This document shows positions 30,331-38,798 of a DNA stretch of 64,000 nucleotides, piece after piece. Below the pieces are notes generated by a model. It ran no database searches and was not told where the DNA came from. It saw nothing but the letters and a program-made list of their open reading frames with translations. This DNA comes from Shinella zoogloeoides (GTDB taxonomy: Bacteria > Pseudomonadota > Alphaproteobacteria > Rhizobiales > Rhizobiaceae): positions 1,429,001 to 1,493,000 of the forward strand of contig NZ_CP131130.1 in NCBI RefSeq assembly GCF_033705735.1. The letters run 5' to 3'. The translations under genes were made by a program, and so were the position numbers. Position 1 is the first letter of the stretch, and each line of letters starts with the position of its first letter.

Positions 30331-31052
30331 CGCCGGCCCAGGCTGGGAAAGACCTGCAGCACGCCGCCGATGACATAGAGATAGAGACCGGTGCCGACCA
30401 CGCCCCAGACCACCCAGGCCGGCGATGCGAAATGCAGGAGCAGCGCATAGATGCCGAGGAACGACCAGAGGAAGAAGATCGCCAGATTGAGCGGCCGCAG
30501 CCGCTGGACGCGCACCGGATGCAGGAAATTGATCGGCATGAAGGTGAGGAAGACGGAAACGAAGACGACGACTGACGCCGTCACCTCGCTCGCCTGTATG
30601 ACGAAGAGCGTGAAGACCACCATGTTCCACACGACCGGGAAGCCCGAGAAGAAATACTCGTCCGTCTTCATGCCCATGTCGGCATAGTAGATGGCGCTCG
30701 ACACCACGATGGCGCCGGCCGCCACGAAGGACCAGGGCTCGCCGATCATGCCGCTCTGGTAGAGCGCGAAGGCCGGCAGCAATACGTAGGTCACGTAGTC
30801 GATGACATTGTCCAGCGTATCGCCGGACCAGTTCGGCAGCACTTCCTTGACGCGCACCTTGCGCGCGATGGGCCCATCAATGCCGTCGACGAGGAGCGCA
30901 AGGCCGAGCCACCAGAACATGTCGACGAAACGGTGCTCGGCCGCGGCCACGACGCCGAGAAAGGCGAGAAACGAGCCGGACGCCGTCAGGATATGGACGG
31001 AAAAGGCGCGGATTTCCGCATAGGGCACGCGCTTGTAGTTGAAGAATTTCAT
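30327..31052 (-). CDS. pcs: Phosphatidylcholine synthase
   Basis: Condenses choline with CDP-diacylglycerol to make phosphatidylcholine in one step in the inner membrane, a pathway found in rhizobia and some other bacteria. The 241-residue protein has about eight helices and the CDP-alcohol phosphotransferase motif in the Pcs variant: D-G-x2-A-R (DGPIAR), twelve residues, then G-x3-D-x3-D (GDTLDNVID). Length equals that known for rhizobial Pcs. I chose the ATG at 31052 (MKFFNYKRVPYAEIRAFSVH). A longer frame to 31205 is unlikely. The stop codon lies inside the end of a repeat element. Confidence 0.95.
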   Translation of the reverse strand: MKFFNYKRVPYAEIRAFSVHILTASGSFLAFLGVVAAAEHRFVDMFWWLGLALLVDGIDGPIARKVRVKEVLPNWSGDTLDNVIDYVTYVLLPAFALYQSGMIGEPWSFVAAGAIVVSSAIYYADMGMKTDEYFFSGFPVVWNMVVFTLFVIQASEVTASVVVFVSVFLTFMPINFLHPVRVQRLRPLNLAIFFLWSFLGIYALLLHFASPAWVVWGVVGTGLYLYVIGGVLQVFPSLGRR

Positions 31053-31264
31053 TGCGGTTCGCCGTCCATCCCTTGGGGCTTTTTCCCGGCCGCGATCCGC
31101 CGAACGCGCCCTCTTCGTGTCTTGCCGTAATATGCATTGATTGCCGGCCATCGCCAGTGAAAATCCGCGGCCCGCCGGTGCGTATCCAGCCCTGCGCGGA
31201 TTCATCCCATGGAAATTGCCTCTTTGCGGCCCTACTCTTGCTCGCTACAAGCATCGCAAATCTG

Positions 31265-31280
31265 TGGGAAACGTTTCCCA
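31265..31280. promoter_or_regulatory. Perfect 16-bp palindrome, candidate LacI-type operator
   Basis: TGGGAAACGTTTCCCA is a perfect palindrome with the central AACGTT core and CG centre typical of LacI/GalR-family operators. It ends 15 bp before the ATG of the UbiH-type monooxygenase, where a bound repressor would block transcription or translation. No LacI-family gene is in the window. Confidence 0.5.
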
Positions 31281-31295
31281 TTCCGGAGGTCGGTC

Positions 31296-32504
31296 ATGAG
31301 ACAATTCGATATCGCGATCGTCGGCGCGGGCCTTGCCGGCAGCCTCGCGGCCCTCGCGCTTTCCGATTCGGGCCGCACCGTCGCGCTGATCGCCCCGCCG
31401 ACCCGCGCCGCCGACGGCCGCACGACGGCGCTCATGGACCAGTCCATCGCCTTCCTAAAGACGCTCGCGCTTTGGGATGCGATCGCCCCGCACGCCGCCG
31501 CGCTCGAGACCATGCAGATCCTCGACGGCACGACGCGCCTTCTGCGCGCGCCGCCGGTCGCCTTCCGCTCCGGCGAAGTGGGGCTCGATGCGTTCGGCTA
31601 CAACATCCCCAATGCGCCCTTCCTCAAGGTGCTGGACGAGCGCATCGCGGCGCAGGGCAATATCGCGCGGCTGGAAAACGGCGTGACGGCCGCCAACAGC
31701 TTCGAGAACGGCGTGGAGCTGGTGCTGGACGATGGCGAGCGTGTCCTCGTCTCATTGGTCGTCGGCGCGGATGGCAAGAAGTCGCGCATCCGCGACAGCG
31801 CCGGCATCGGCGTTCGTGCCTGGTCCTATCCGCAATCCGCGCTGGTGCTGAACTTTGCGCATGAGCGGCCGCACGGCAATATCTCGACGGAGTTCCACAC
31901 GGAAAGCGGGCCGTTCACGCAGGTCCCCCTGCCCGGCCGGCGCTCCAGCCTCGTCTGGGTCCTGCCGCCGAAGGAAGCGGCGCGGCTGCGGGACCTGCCC
32001 GTTTCCGACCTCGGCCAGTCAGTGGAAGAGCGCATGCAGTCCATGCTCGGCAAGGTCACCGTCGAAGCCGGCGCCCAGAGCTTCCCGCTTTCCGGAATGA
32101 CGGCCGACCATTTCGGCAAGGAACGCTTCGTGCTGCTCGGCGAGGCCGCCCACGCCTTCCCGCCAATCGGCGCGCAGGGGCTCAACCTCAGCCTGCGCGA
32201 CATCATGGCGCTCAGGGATTTGATCGGCGATAGCGAGCCGGCGAACTATTCCACGCTCGGCGAGCGTTTCGACCGCAGGCGACAGGCCGACATCCGCTCG
32301 CGCACGCTCAGCGTCGATCTCCTCAACCGTTCGCTGCTTTCCGATTTCCTGCCCGTACAGTTCCTGCGATCCGCCGGCCTGCATCTGCTGTCTGCCCTCG
32401 GACCGCTGCGCAGCATCGTCATGCGCGAGGGCATCGAACCGCTCGGCTCGCTGAAGGCCTTTCGCGAGGGCCTAAGGGAACGGGTCGCCCGGAAGCAGGC
32501 CTGA
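31296..32504 (+). CDS. UbiH/VisC family FAD-dependent monooxygenase
   Basis: A 402-residue flavin hydroxylase with the N-terminal dinucleotide fold (IAIVGAGLAGSLAALALSDS), the internal VVGADGKKSRIRDSAGI (DG motif) and the second FAD motif FVLLGEAAHAFPPIGAQGLN. The family includes ubiquinone ring hydroxylases (UbiH, UbiF, COQ6), so a role in ubiquinone synthesis is likely but not proven. Start at ATG 31296 with CCGGAGG upstream. The 3' end overlaps the convergent AEC transporter gene by 33 bp. A perfect palindrome lies at the promoter. Confidence 0.9.
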   Translation: MRQFDIAIVGAGLAGSLAALALSDSGRTVALIAPPTRAADGRTTALMDQSIAFLKTLALWDAIAPHAAALETMQILDGTTRLLRAPPVAFRSGEVGLDAFGYNIPNAPFLKVLDERIAAQGNIARLENGVTAANSFENGVELVLDDGERVLVSLVVGADGKKSRIRDSAGIGVRAWSYPQSALVLNFAHERPHGNISTEFHTESGPFTQVPLPGRRSSLVWVLPPKEAARLRDLPVSDLGQSVEERMQSMLGKVTVEAGAQSFPLSGMTADHFGKERFVLLGEAAHAFPPIGAQGLNLSLRDIMALRDLIGDSEPANYSTLGERFDRRRQADIRSRTLSVDLLNRSLLSDFLPVQFLRSAGLHLLSALGPLRSIVMREGIEPLGSLKAFREGLRERVARKQA

Positions 32505-33434
32505 CTTGATGAGGTAGAGCACGATCGTCACCGTCGCGACGGAAAGGACCGTCGTGATGAGGATCGTCGCCGACGCCCTCTCCTGCCACACGCCATATTG
32601 CTGGCCGATGACGAAGACATTCGTCGCCGTCGGCAGCGCCGCGAGCAGCACGGCCGTATAGACCCAGACCGGATCGAAATTGCCCGCAAGGCCGAGCACC
32701 AGATACATGACGACCGGCAGCAGCAGGAGCTTTGCCGGCACGATATAGCCGATCTCCACCGGCACGCGCTTCAGGGGCCTGAGCGCCAGCGTGACGCCCA
32801 TGGCGAAGAGCGCGCAGGGCGCGGCCGCCTGCGCCAGGTAATCGATCAGCCGCTGCAGGGATTGCGGCGGCTCGAAACCGGCAAAGGCGGCGGCGAAACC
32901 GGCTGCCGTCGCGATGATGAACGGATGCGTGACGATCTTGTGGAGGATACCGCCGACGACCTGATGGGCCGGCCGCTTCTCGCCGCCGGCAAGTGCCATC
33001 AGCGCGGGTGCCACCATGAAATGCAGCATGTTCTCGAAGCAGAAGACCAGTGCCACAGGCACGGCCGCCGGCTCGCCGAAGGCGAGCAGCGCAAGGCCCG
33101 GCCCCATATAGCCGATATTGCCATAGGCCGCGGCAAGCCCCTGCATGGTCGCCTCGCCGACGCTCGCGCGGCGCAGCCACAGCCCGAGGGCGAAGATCAG
33201 GCAGAAGACGAGATAGGTCGCCCCGACATCGGCGACGATGAAATCGACGCGGGTCAGTTGCTCGATCGGCGTCTTCGCCACCAGCTTGAAGAACAGGGCC
33301 GGCAGCGCGATGTAGATGATGAAAGTATTGAGCCAGCCGAGCGCCTCGACCGGCTGCTTCGTGATCTTCGCGACCACGTAGCCGAGGAGAATCATGCCGA
33401 AGAACGGCAGGACCAGTCCGATGATATCCGCCAT
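32472..33434 (-). CDS. AEC family transporter (auxin efflux carrier-like)
   Basis: A 320-residue membrane protein with about ten helices arranged in two similar halves, starting MADIIGLVLPFFGMILLGYV, with GYMGPGLALLAFGEPAAVPV and the C-terminal TNVFVIGQQYGVWQERAS segment that identifies AEC (malonate/malate permease-type) carriers. Substrate unknown; dicarboxylates are common in the family. It overlaps the convergent monooxygenase gene at its 3' end. Confidence 0.9.
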   Translation of the reverse strand: MADIIGLVLPFFGMILLGYVVAKITKQPVEALGWLNTFIIYIALPALFFKLVAKTPIEQLTRVDFIVADVGATYLVFCLIFALGLWLRRASVGEATMQGLAAAYGNIGYMGPGLALLAFGEPAAVPVALVFCFENMLHFMVAPALMALAGGEKRPAHQVVGGILHKIVTHPFIIATAAGFAAAFAGFEPPQSLQRLIDYLAQAAAPCALFAMGVTLALRPLKRVPVEIGYIVPAKLLLLPVVMYLVLGLAGNFDPVWVYTAVLLAALPTATNVFVIGQQYGVWQERASATILITTVLSVATVTIVLYLIKSGLLPGDPFP

Positions 33435-33476
33435 GGGCTAAGGTCTGCTTCCGCTTGCCGAGGATGATGTTTCCGA

Positions 33477-34226
33477 CTAGCCGATTTGCGAGAGAATGGG
33501 AAACGTTTGCTGGAACCAGATCGCAACGGCGCTGACATAGCCGAAGATGAAGGCTAGGCCGGTGAGGATCAGCAACCCTCCCATGACCTTCTCCACCGTG
33601 CCGAGATGGCGGCGGAAGCGCACGAGGAAGCGCATGAAGGCGCCGGAAAAGCCGGCCGCGATCCAGAACGGAATGGCAAGGCCGAGCGAATAGACGGCCA
33701 GCAGCACCGCGCCGTCGCCGACGGTCTCGCGCGCCGCGGCGATGCCGAGGATCGCCCCCAGCACCGGACCGATGCAGGGCGTCCAGCCGAAGGCGAAGGC
33801 AAGGCCCATTATATAGGCGCCGGAGGCGGTCGCCGGCTTGCCGCCGCCCTGGAAGCGCGCCTCGCGGGCAAAGAGCCCGATGCGCAGCACGCCGAGGAAA
33901 TGCAGGCCCATAAGAATGATGATGACGCCGCCGATCTGGGCGAGCACGTCGAGATGCTTGCGCAGCACCATGCCGATCGTCGAGGCCCCGGCGCCGAGCG
34001 CGACGAACACCGTCGCAAAGCCGAGCGTGAAGAAGAAGGCCGCCAGCAGCACAGCGCCCCGCGTATCGCGCCGCACCGCCACCGCCTCGCTGCCGCGGAA
34101 CTGGTCCACCGAAATGCCCGCCATATAGCACAGATAGGGCGGCACAAGCGGCAGCACACAGGGCGACAGGAAGGACAGCGCCCCGGCAAGAAGCGCGCTC
34201 AGAAGGGAAATATCGGCAATCGACAA
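33477..34226 (-). CDS. ccdA: Cytochrome c biogenesis protein CcdA
   Basis: A 249-residue inner-membrane protein of six helices that passes electrons from cytoplasmic thioredoxin to periplasmic thiol proteins, for example during haem attachment to c-type cytochromes. The two redox cysteines are in FLSPCVLPLVPPYL and FGWTPCIGPVLGAIL, each preceding a PxxP-type helix end. A tRNA-Lys lies upstream. The nearby multihaem protein (38799-42041) would need this maturation route. Confidence 0.94.
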   Translation of the reverse strand: MSIADISLLSALLAGALSFLSPCVLPLVPPYLCYMAGISVDQFRGSEAVAVRRDTRGAVLLAAFFFTLGFATVFVALGAGASTIGMVLRKHLDVLAQIGGVIIILMGLHFLGVLRIGLFAREARFQGGGKPATASGAYIMGLAFAFGWTPCIGPVLGAILGIAAARETVGDGAVLLAVYSLGLAIPFWIAAGFSGAFMRFLVRFRRHLGTVEKVMGGLLILTGLAFIFGYVSAVAIWFQQTFPILSQIG

Positions 34227-34429
34227 GGGGCTACTCCACGACGGCCGGAGAAAGCGGCTCCAGCCCGCAACCGGCCCGCCCGCATCTCCGTTTGCGCCTC
34301 TGATAGCCGCCGCACCCCGCTCCTGCCAATCACCTTTTGGAGAACGCGGCGATATGTCGTGTGCGAGCGGCGACGTCGGGAAGGAGCAAAGCAGATATGA
34401 GAATCAGACCACCGCAACAAGGACGCTTG

Positions 34430-34505
34430 TGGTGAGCGCGCAGGGATTCGAACCCTGGACCTACTGATTAAAAGTCAGTTGCTCTACCGGCTGAGCTACG
34501 CGCTC
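34430..34505 (-). tRNA. tRNA-Lys (anticodon UUU)
   Basis: The reverse strand folds into a 76-nt cloverleaf: acceptor GAGCGCG with CGCGCTC, D-arm AGCTCAGCCGGTAGAGC, anticodon loop CTTTTAA (anticodon TTT), T-arm GGTTCGAATCC, encoded CCA. Confidence 0.96.
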
Positions 34506-34541
34506 CCGAGCGTGGAGCATACGCCCCGCGGAAGTGCGCGG

Positions 34542-34570
34542 AACATATGCAGGAGGTTCTGCCGGGTCAA
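34542..34570 (-). promoter_or_regulatory. Promoter of tRNA-Lys
   Basis: On the reverse strand TTGACC and TATGTT are 17 bp apart, ending 37 bp before the tRNA 5' end. It lies between the tRNA and the caspase-like gene that precedes it on this strand. Confidence 0.55.
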
Positions 34571-34651
34571 CCCGGAAAATGCACCGAAAACAGCTTTTGC
34601 AACTGCCGTTTGGCAAAGCGGCAGGCCGCCGGAATACGGTAGCGGCAGCGC

Positions 34652-36196
34652 TCAGTGAACCGCATATTTCAGCAGTCCCAGCGACCAGTTCACGCTGCGG
34701 TTCTCCGTGTCGCGCGTCCAGGTCTGCTTCAGCGTGCCCGCTATATCGGCGATGGTGGTGCGGGCGTCGAGTTCCTTCGTCAGGCCATAGTCGTTCGGGG
34801 CGACCCTGGTGAGGTCGACGTCGTCGGCGATGACGATGGCGACGAGAACGTTTTCGCCCGGCCCGTCGGCCTCGAAATCGAAGCCGTAATAGTCGTCTGG
34901 AATGGTGAGCGGCATGTTGGCGGTCAGCGGCGTGATCTTGCGGGCCGCCTCGTTGGGGAAGATCTGCGTCGCCTTGCCGTCCTTGTCGACGTCGTAGAGG
35001 ATGAGGTGCCCGCTCGTGGCGCTCGTCACCGTGATGCGGAAGGCATCGCCGGTCTTCAGATAGTCCGAGGAGAGCGCCACCTTGACGTCGCCGGTCTCGG
35101 CCTTGCCGAGGATATCGCCGACGGCCTCGACCGGGTCGGCGGCGACATAGGCCGTCTGCTGGGTGTTCTCGACCTTCACCTCCTCGATCTTGCCGTAATC
35201 GGGCGTCGGCTGCTGCGCGGTCTCGCCGCCTGCCTGCTGCGCCTGCCCGCCGGTATCTGCCGGCGCGACGGCGCTGGCGCCGAGCAGCGCGTAGTTCACT
35301 TCCAACTGCGGATCGAGGCCCTGGCATTCCGACTGCGCGGCGCAATAGGACTGCGACTGCTTCTTCACATATTCCAGCAATTCGGCATTGGAGACGATGC
35401 CGTTGCCATTGCTGTCGGCGGCGGCGGTCTCGTGGCCATTGACATAGGAGAGCGTGAAGACGCCGTGCCGCTCCTCCGGCGGCAGGCGCGTATCGTCCCA
35501 GGCGACCTGATAGGACGAGGCAGCGCTCCACGCTTCCACGCCGTTCTGCCTGGCGATCTCCGGCTTGTCGACCACGGCGACATCGATGCGCAGGCCGCGC
35601 GTCTTCACCACCTCGCCTGGCTTTGCATGGGGGCGCGGCAGGAAGCGCGCGCTTTCCATCGCCTCGGCGACCTCCGTCGAGAGCGAGCGGGAGATGGTGC
35701 CGGAGTGGCAGGCGTCGATGACGATGGTGACGGCGCGATCCTTGAGCTTCGCCAGCATCGCATCGATCTCGTCGTCGAGAATCACATTGGTCCAGTCGCC
35801 GTCGCCGGCGGCAATGTCATAGGTGGAAAGCGCCTCGTCGAGCCCGTCCTCCTCGTCGCCGCTCACGTCCTTCACCTGCAGGCCATGGCCCGAAAAGTAG
35901 AAATAGACCCGGTCCCCCGGCTGCGTGCCGTTGACCAGCCAGTCGTCGATGCTGGCGAGGATCGCGGCTCGGCTGGCATCCTGATCGCGCAGGACGCGGA
36001 TCGAATCGGCCGGATAGCCGAGCTTTTCCTTCAACAGCGTCTCGATCAGCGGCGCGTCGTTCTTCGGCCCTTCGAGGAACATCTTTTCCGGCAGGTTGGC
36101 ATAGGTGCCGATGCCGACGATCAGCGCCCGGTCGGCGGCGGAGGCCATGGAGCCAAGACCGAGCGAAAGCAGAAGGGCTGCGGCATACCGGATCAT
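34652..36196 (-). CDS. Exported caspase-like (C14) protease with EF-hand loop and DUF4384 domain
   Basis: A 514-residue protein. Signal peptide MIRYAAALLLSLGLGSMASA, so periplasmic or exported. A caspase/metacaspase-type peptidase domain covers about residues 22-250, with catalytic His104 in YFSGHG, Cys163 in IDACHSG, and the SGDEEDGLDEAL segment seen in metacaspases. An EF-hand loop (D261 to E272, DSNGNGIVSNAE) has all the calcium ligand positions. A Q/P-rich linker leads to a DUF4384-like domain (about 385-470, GDAFRITVTSATSGHLILYD). The last gene of a five-gene operon; its ATG overlaps the stop of the first caspase-like gene by 1 bp. Substrates unknown. Caspase-like enzymes usually cleave after Arg/Lys or Asp; specificity here cannot be read directly. 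Confidence 0.88.
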   Translation of the reverse strand: MIRYAAALLLSLGLGSMASAADRALIVGIGTYANLPEKMFLEGPKNDAPLIETLLKEKLGYPADSIRVLRDQDASRAAILASIDDWLVNGTQPGDRVYFYFSGHGLQVKDVSGDEEDGLDEALSTYDIAAGDGDWTNVILDDEIDAMLAKLKDRAVTIVIDACHSGTISRSLSTEVAEAMESARFLPRPHAKPGEVVKTRGLRIDVAVVDKPEIARQNGVEAWSAASSYQVAWDDTRLPPEERHGVFTLSYVNGHETAAADSNGNGIVSNAELLEYVKKQSQSYCAAQSECQGLDPQLEVNYALLGASAVAPADTGGQAQQAGGETAQQPTPDYGKIEEVKVENTQQTAYVAADPVEAVGDILGKAETGDVKVALSSDYLKTGDAFRITVTSATSGHLILYDVDKDGKATQIFPNEAARKITPLTANMPLTIPDDYYGFDFEADGPGENVLVAIVIADDVDLTRVAPNDYGLTKELDARTTIADIAGTLKQTWTRDTENRSVNWSLGLLKYAVH

Positions 36197-37749
36197 CAGA
36201 GCGCTTCCCGCGTGTAAAGGGGTTGGATAGCGACGCTCGCTTCCTTGCCGTCGAGGCGCGTCATCAGGGCCTGGAGCAAGGCGGCGGCGGTCACGTTGCG
36301 GTCGGCGAGCACCGCGCCGATGGCGTCCACCGGCTCGGCGGTCCAGATCGTGATCAGGTGATCGGCGCCGAAGGGCTTGACCACCTCGACATCGGTCAGC
36401 TTGAACTCGGAACTCGCCGTTCCCGCCGCCTGCATGTCGAGGAACTGCACCTCGCCCGTATTGGCAAGGTTGAAGACCAGCATGTTGGGATAGCGCCCGG
36501 GCGGGGCGTCGAAGCGCAGGCGATCACCGGCGGCATAAATATCCCGTGTCGGCCTCAGGGAGACGGATCCGGGATTCTGGCTAGCCATGGCCTTCAGGAA
36601 ATCGAGCAGCACGAATTTGTCGACCACCGCCTGGATGCGGTCCGGACCGATATTTTCCGCGGCGACATCGCCGTTCGGCGTATAGAAGACGCCATTGGCG
36701 ACATCCCAGCGGAAGGGCGTGCCCGTGCCGTCCGTATTCTCCGGCTTTTCGGCATCGCCGTCGATCTCAAGGGCGATCTTGCCGGTCCAGCCGAGCTCCC
36801 GCGCCGGTTTGAAGGCGTGCGGCATCGCATTGTCGCCGGCGACCTCGCCATTGCCGGGAAGGCCGCGCGTGAGGCGCACGACGACCTCGCTCTCCGAGCG
36901 CGCCACCTGCGGCGTGAAATTCGGCACCTGCAGCGCTTCCGAGCGGTTCTTCACATTCGAGAAGACGTAGTCCTCCAGTTCGATGCGGGTGATGATGCCG
37001 TCGCCGTTGCGGTCTGCGCTGCCCTCCACCGCGCGGGCGAAGCTCCAGCTCAGCGCACCGCGCGGTTCGCCGTCGATGATGACTTCAGGCGTCGGCTGGC
37101 TCTCCAGCGATGCGGCGAGCACCGTCACCTGCTTGAAGTCGATTTCCTTGAGGTTCGCGCCGTCGATCGCCTCCTGCGAGGGCGCGGCGAGCTTGACCTT
37201 GACCGCAGGCGCAAGGCGCGACTTGCCCTTGATGGACCGGCTCATGCCGCCGGAAAAGCAGCTGTCGGAGACGAAGAGCACATGCACCCCCTTGCCTTCC
37301 GCCTCCGCGAACCAGGCATTCATCTCGTTGTCGACGATGATCTCCCTGGTGGTCTCCTCGTAGCGGTTGCGGTCGAAGCCCGGAAGCTGGAGGAATTCGT
37401 CGAGCCCGTCCGCTTCGTCGCCCGCGATGAGCTCCGGCATCTGCGCGCCGTGGCCGGCATAAGTGAAGATGATGGTGTCGCCCGCCGCCGCCTCGGCCAC
37501 CATGTCCGTCCAGGCCTTGCGGATATCGTCCTTGCGCGCCTCGGAATTGGTGAATTTCACCACCTTGAAGCCGGCGGCGCTCATCGAGCGGTAGACGTCC
37601 TCCGCGTCACGCACCGCGCCGTCGAGGCTGACATCGTTCGGATACTGGTCGACGCCGACGACGAGCCCGTAGGTCTGCGCCGCAAGGGCGGCGCCCGGAA
37701 AGGCGGCGGTGAGGAAAAGCGCCAGGAGGCGCGGCAGCAGTGCCCTCAT
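36196..37749 (-). CDS. Exported caspase-like (C14) protease with EF-hand loop, paralogue
   Basis: A 517-residue protein. Signal peptide MRALLPRLLALFLTAAFPGA, cleavage near AALA. A caspase-type domain has catalytic His100 (TYAGHGAQ) and Cys164 (VSDSCFSGG) and the AGDEADGLDEFLQLPGF segment. An EF-hand loop (D246 to E257, DRNGDGIITRIE) is complete. The C-terminal half, after about residue 330, is only loosely like DUF4384 (DIYAAGDRLRFDAPPG). It is clearly a paralogue of the next gene but quite diverged, so the pair is old. It overlaps the OmpA-family gene by 4 bp (ATGA) and the other protease by 1 bp, so all three are translated together. Confidence 0.87.
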   Translation of the reverse strand: MRALLPRLLALFLTAAFPGAALAAQTYGLVVGVDQYPNDVSLDGAVRDAEDVYRSMSAAGFKVVKFTNSEARKDDIRKAWTDMVAEAAAGDTIIFTYAGHGAQMPELIAGDEADGLDEFLQLPGFDRNRYEETTREIIVDNEMNAWFAEAEGKGVHVLFVSDSCFSGGMSRSIKGKSRLAPAVKVKLAAPSQEAIDGANLKEIDFKQVTVLAASLESQPTPEVIIDGEPRGALSWSFARAVEGSADRNGDGIITRIELEDYVFSNVKNRSEALQVPNFTPQVARSESEVVVRLTRGLPGNGEVAGDNAMPHAFKPARELGWTGKIALEIDGDAEKPENTDGTGTPFRWDVANGVFYTPNGDVAAENIGPDRIQAVVDKFVLLDFLKAMASQNPGSVSLRPTRDIYAAGDRLRFDAPPGRYPNMLVFNLANTGEVQFLDMQAAGTASSEFKLTDVEVVKPFGADHLITIWTAEPVDAIGAVLADRNVTAAALLQALMTRLDGKEASVAIQPLYTREAL

Positions 37750-38729
37750 TTGAGATCTACCTCGACCCGGCGGTGCAGCTGGTTCAGCGTCTCCGTGTCA
37801 TAGGCGCTGGCATCGTCCGGCTTGAAGGGCTCGTCCTCGCCCTTGCCGACGGTCGTGATCGTGCCGGCATAGCCGGCATCGTAAAGGTAGGTCTTCAGCG
37901 TTTCGGCGCGCGCCAGCGAGAGCTTGTAATTGGCCTCGGCGGTGCCGACCGGGTCGGTGTGGCCGATGAGCTTGATGGCGGCCGGCTTCACGGCCTTCAG
38001 GCATTCGGCGAGGTCCTTCGCCGCCTCGACGCCCTCCGGCGTGAAATCCGCCGTGCCGAACACGTAGCGCACCGGCGTCGACTTCTTCTTGATCGTGACC
38101 CCGCGGAACGCGATCTTGCAGCCGCCGCGCATGGAGAGCTTGACCGGGCACGGGGCGGCAAGGCGCATTTCGCCGGCAAGCCGGTCGAGGCGCAGGATGT
38201 ACGCCTCGTCGGGCGCCATCCAGTCCGGCGTCAGCGTCTTGTTGGAGCCATCCTCCAGCGCGATCTGGTAGAGCCGCGCGGCCTCCTCGTAATCCTTGCG
38301 CTCGCGGGCAAGGTCGCCGAGCGCGTCATAGACCTGCCAGGGACCGCCATATTTCTCCTTCAGTTCCTCCAGCACCTGTCGGTGATCGGCAAGCTTGCCG
38401 CCATTGCCGACATCGACGGCGACGCGGTTGAAGGCGGTCAGCGCAGCGACGCGGCCGACGAGCGTGCGCTCGTTGGCGCTGCAATTGGCCGTGCCCGCCG
38501 TCTCTGCGGCGGCAAACGCCTTCTGCTCGTCACCGGCGTTGAAGGCATCGACGACACCGTTGAACGCCTCGCAGGAGGCCGATGCCGGCGCCGTGTCCGC
38601 GAGGACGAAAGCGGCCGTCGCAAGCGCGATCCCGATGAAGGCCCGCAACGGTGCCCTCGCGAGGTCGGGGGCAGGACCGCCTTGGCGCGCCGAAGAAATG
38701 CGAAAATGCTCCCGGTATCGCATCAGCAT
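37746..38729 (-). CDS. OmpA-family peptidoglycan-binding protein with TPR-like repeats
   Basis: A 327-residue exported protein. A hydrophobic segment (FIGIALATAAFVLADTAPAS) after about 30 residues acts as signal or anchor. The middle (about 55-170) is helical with a TPR-like unit (QVYDALGDLARERKDYEEAA). The end carries an OmpA-C domain (GHTDPVGTAEANYKLSLARA, with the Asp and Arg that grip diaminopimelate), so it should bind peptidoglycan. The region just before (RYVFGTADFTPEGVEAAKDL) is the domain start. The N-terminal start is uncertain. It probably anchors or scaffolds the neighbouring proteases on the cell wall. Operon with them by a 4-bp overlap. Confidence 0.84.
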   Translation of the reverse strand: MLMRYREHFRISSARQGGPAPDLARAPLRAFIGIALATAAFVLADTAPASASCEAFNGVVDAFNAGDEQKAFAAAETAGTANCSANERTLVGRVAALTAFNRVAVDVGNGGKLADHRQVLEELKEKYGGPWQVYDALGDLARERKDYEEAARLYQIALEDGSNKTLTPDWMAPDEAYILRLDRLAGEMRLAAPCPVKLSMRGGCKIAFRGVTIKKKSTPVRYVFGTADFTPEGVEAAKDLAECLKAVKPAAIKLIGHTDPVGTAEANYKLSLARAETLKTYLYDAGYAGTITTVGKGEDEPFKPDDASAYDTETLNQLHRRVEVDLK

Positions 38730-38798
38730 GGTCCGTCCAGTCCCCTCATGTCTTCATCGAATCGGCAGGCAGGAGCCGGAAGGCCCCTGCCCTTGCTA

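Noticed and set aside
33498..33509. TGGGAAACGTTT near the end of ccdA, similar to half of the palindrome at 31265
   Set aside because: It is inside coding sequence, is not a complete palindrome and has no start site nearby, so chance is the simplest explanation.
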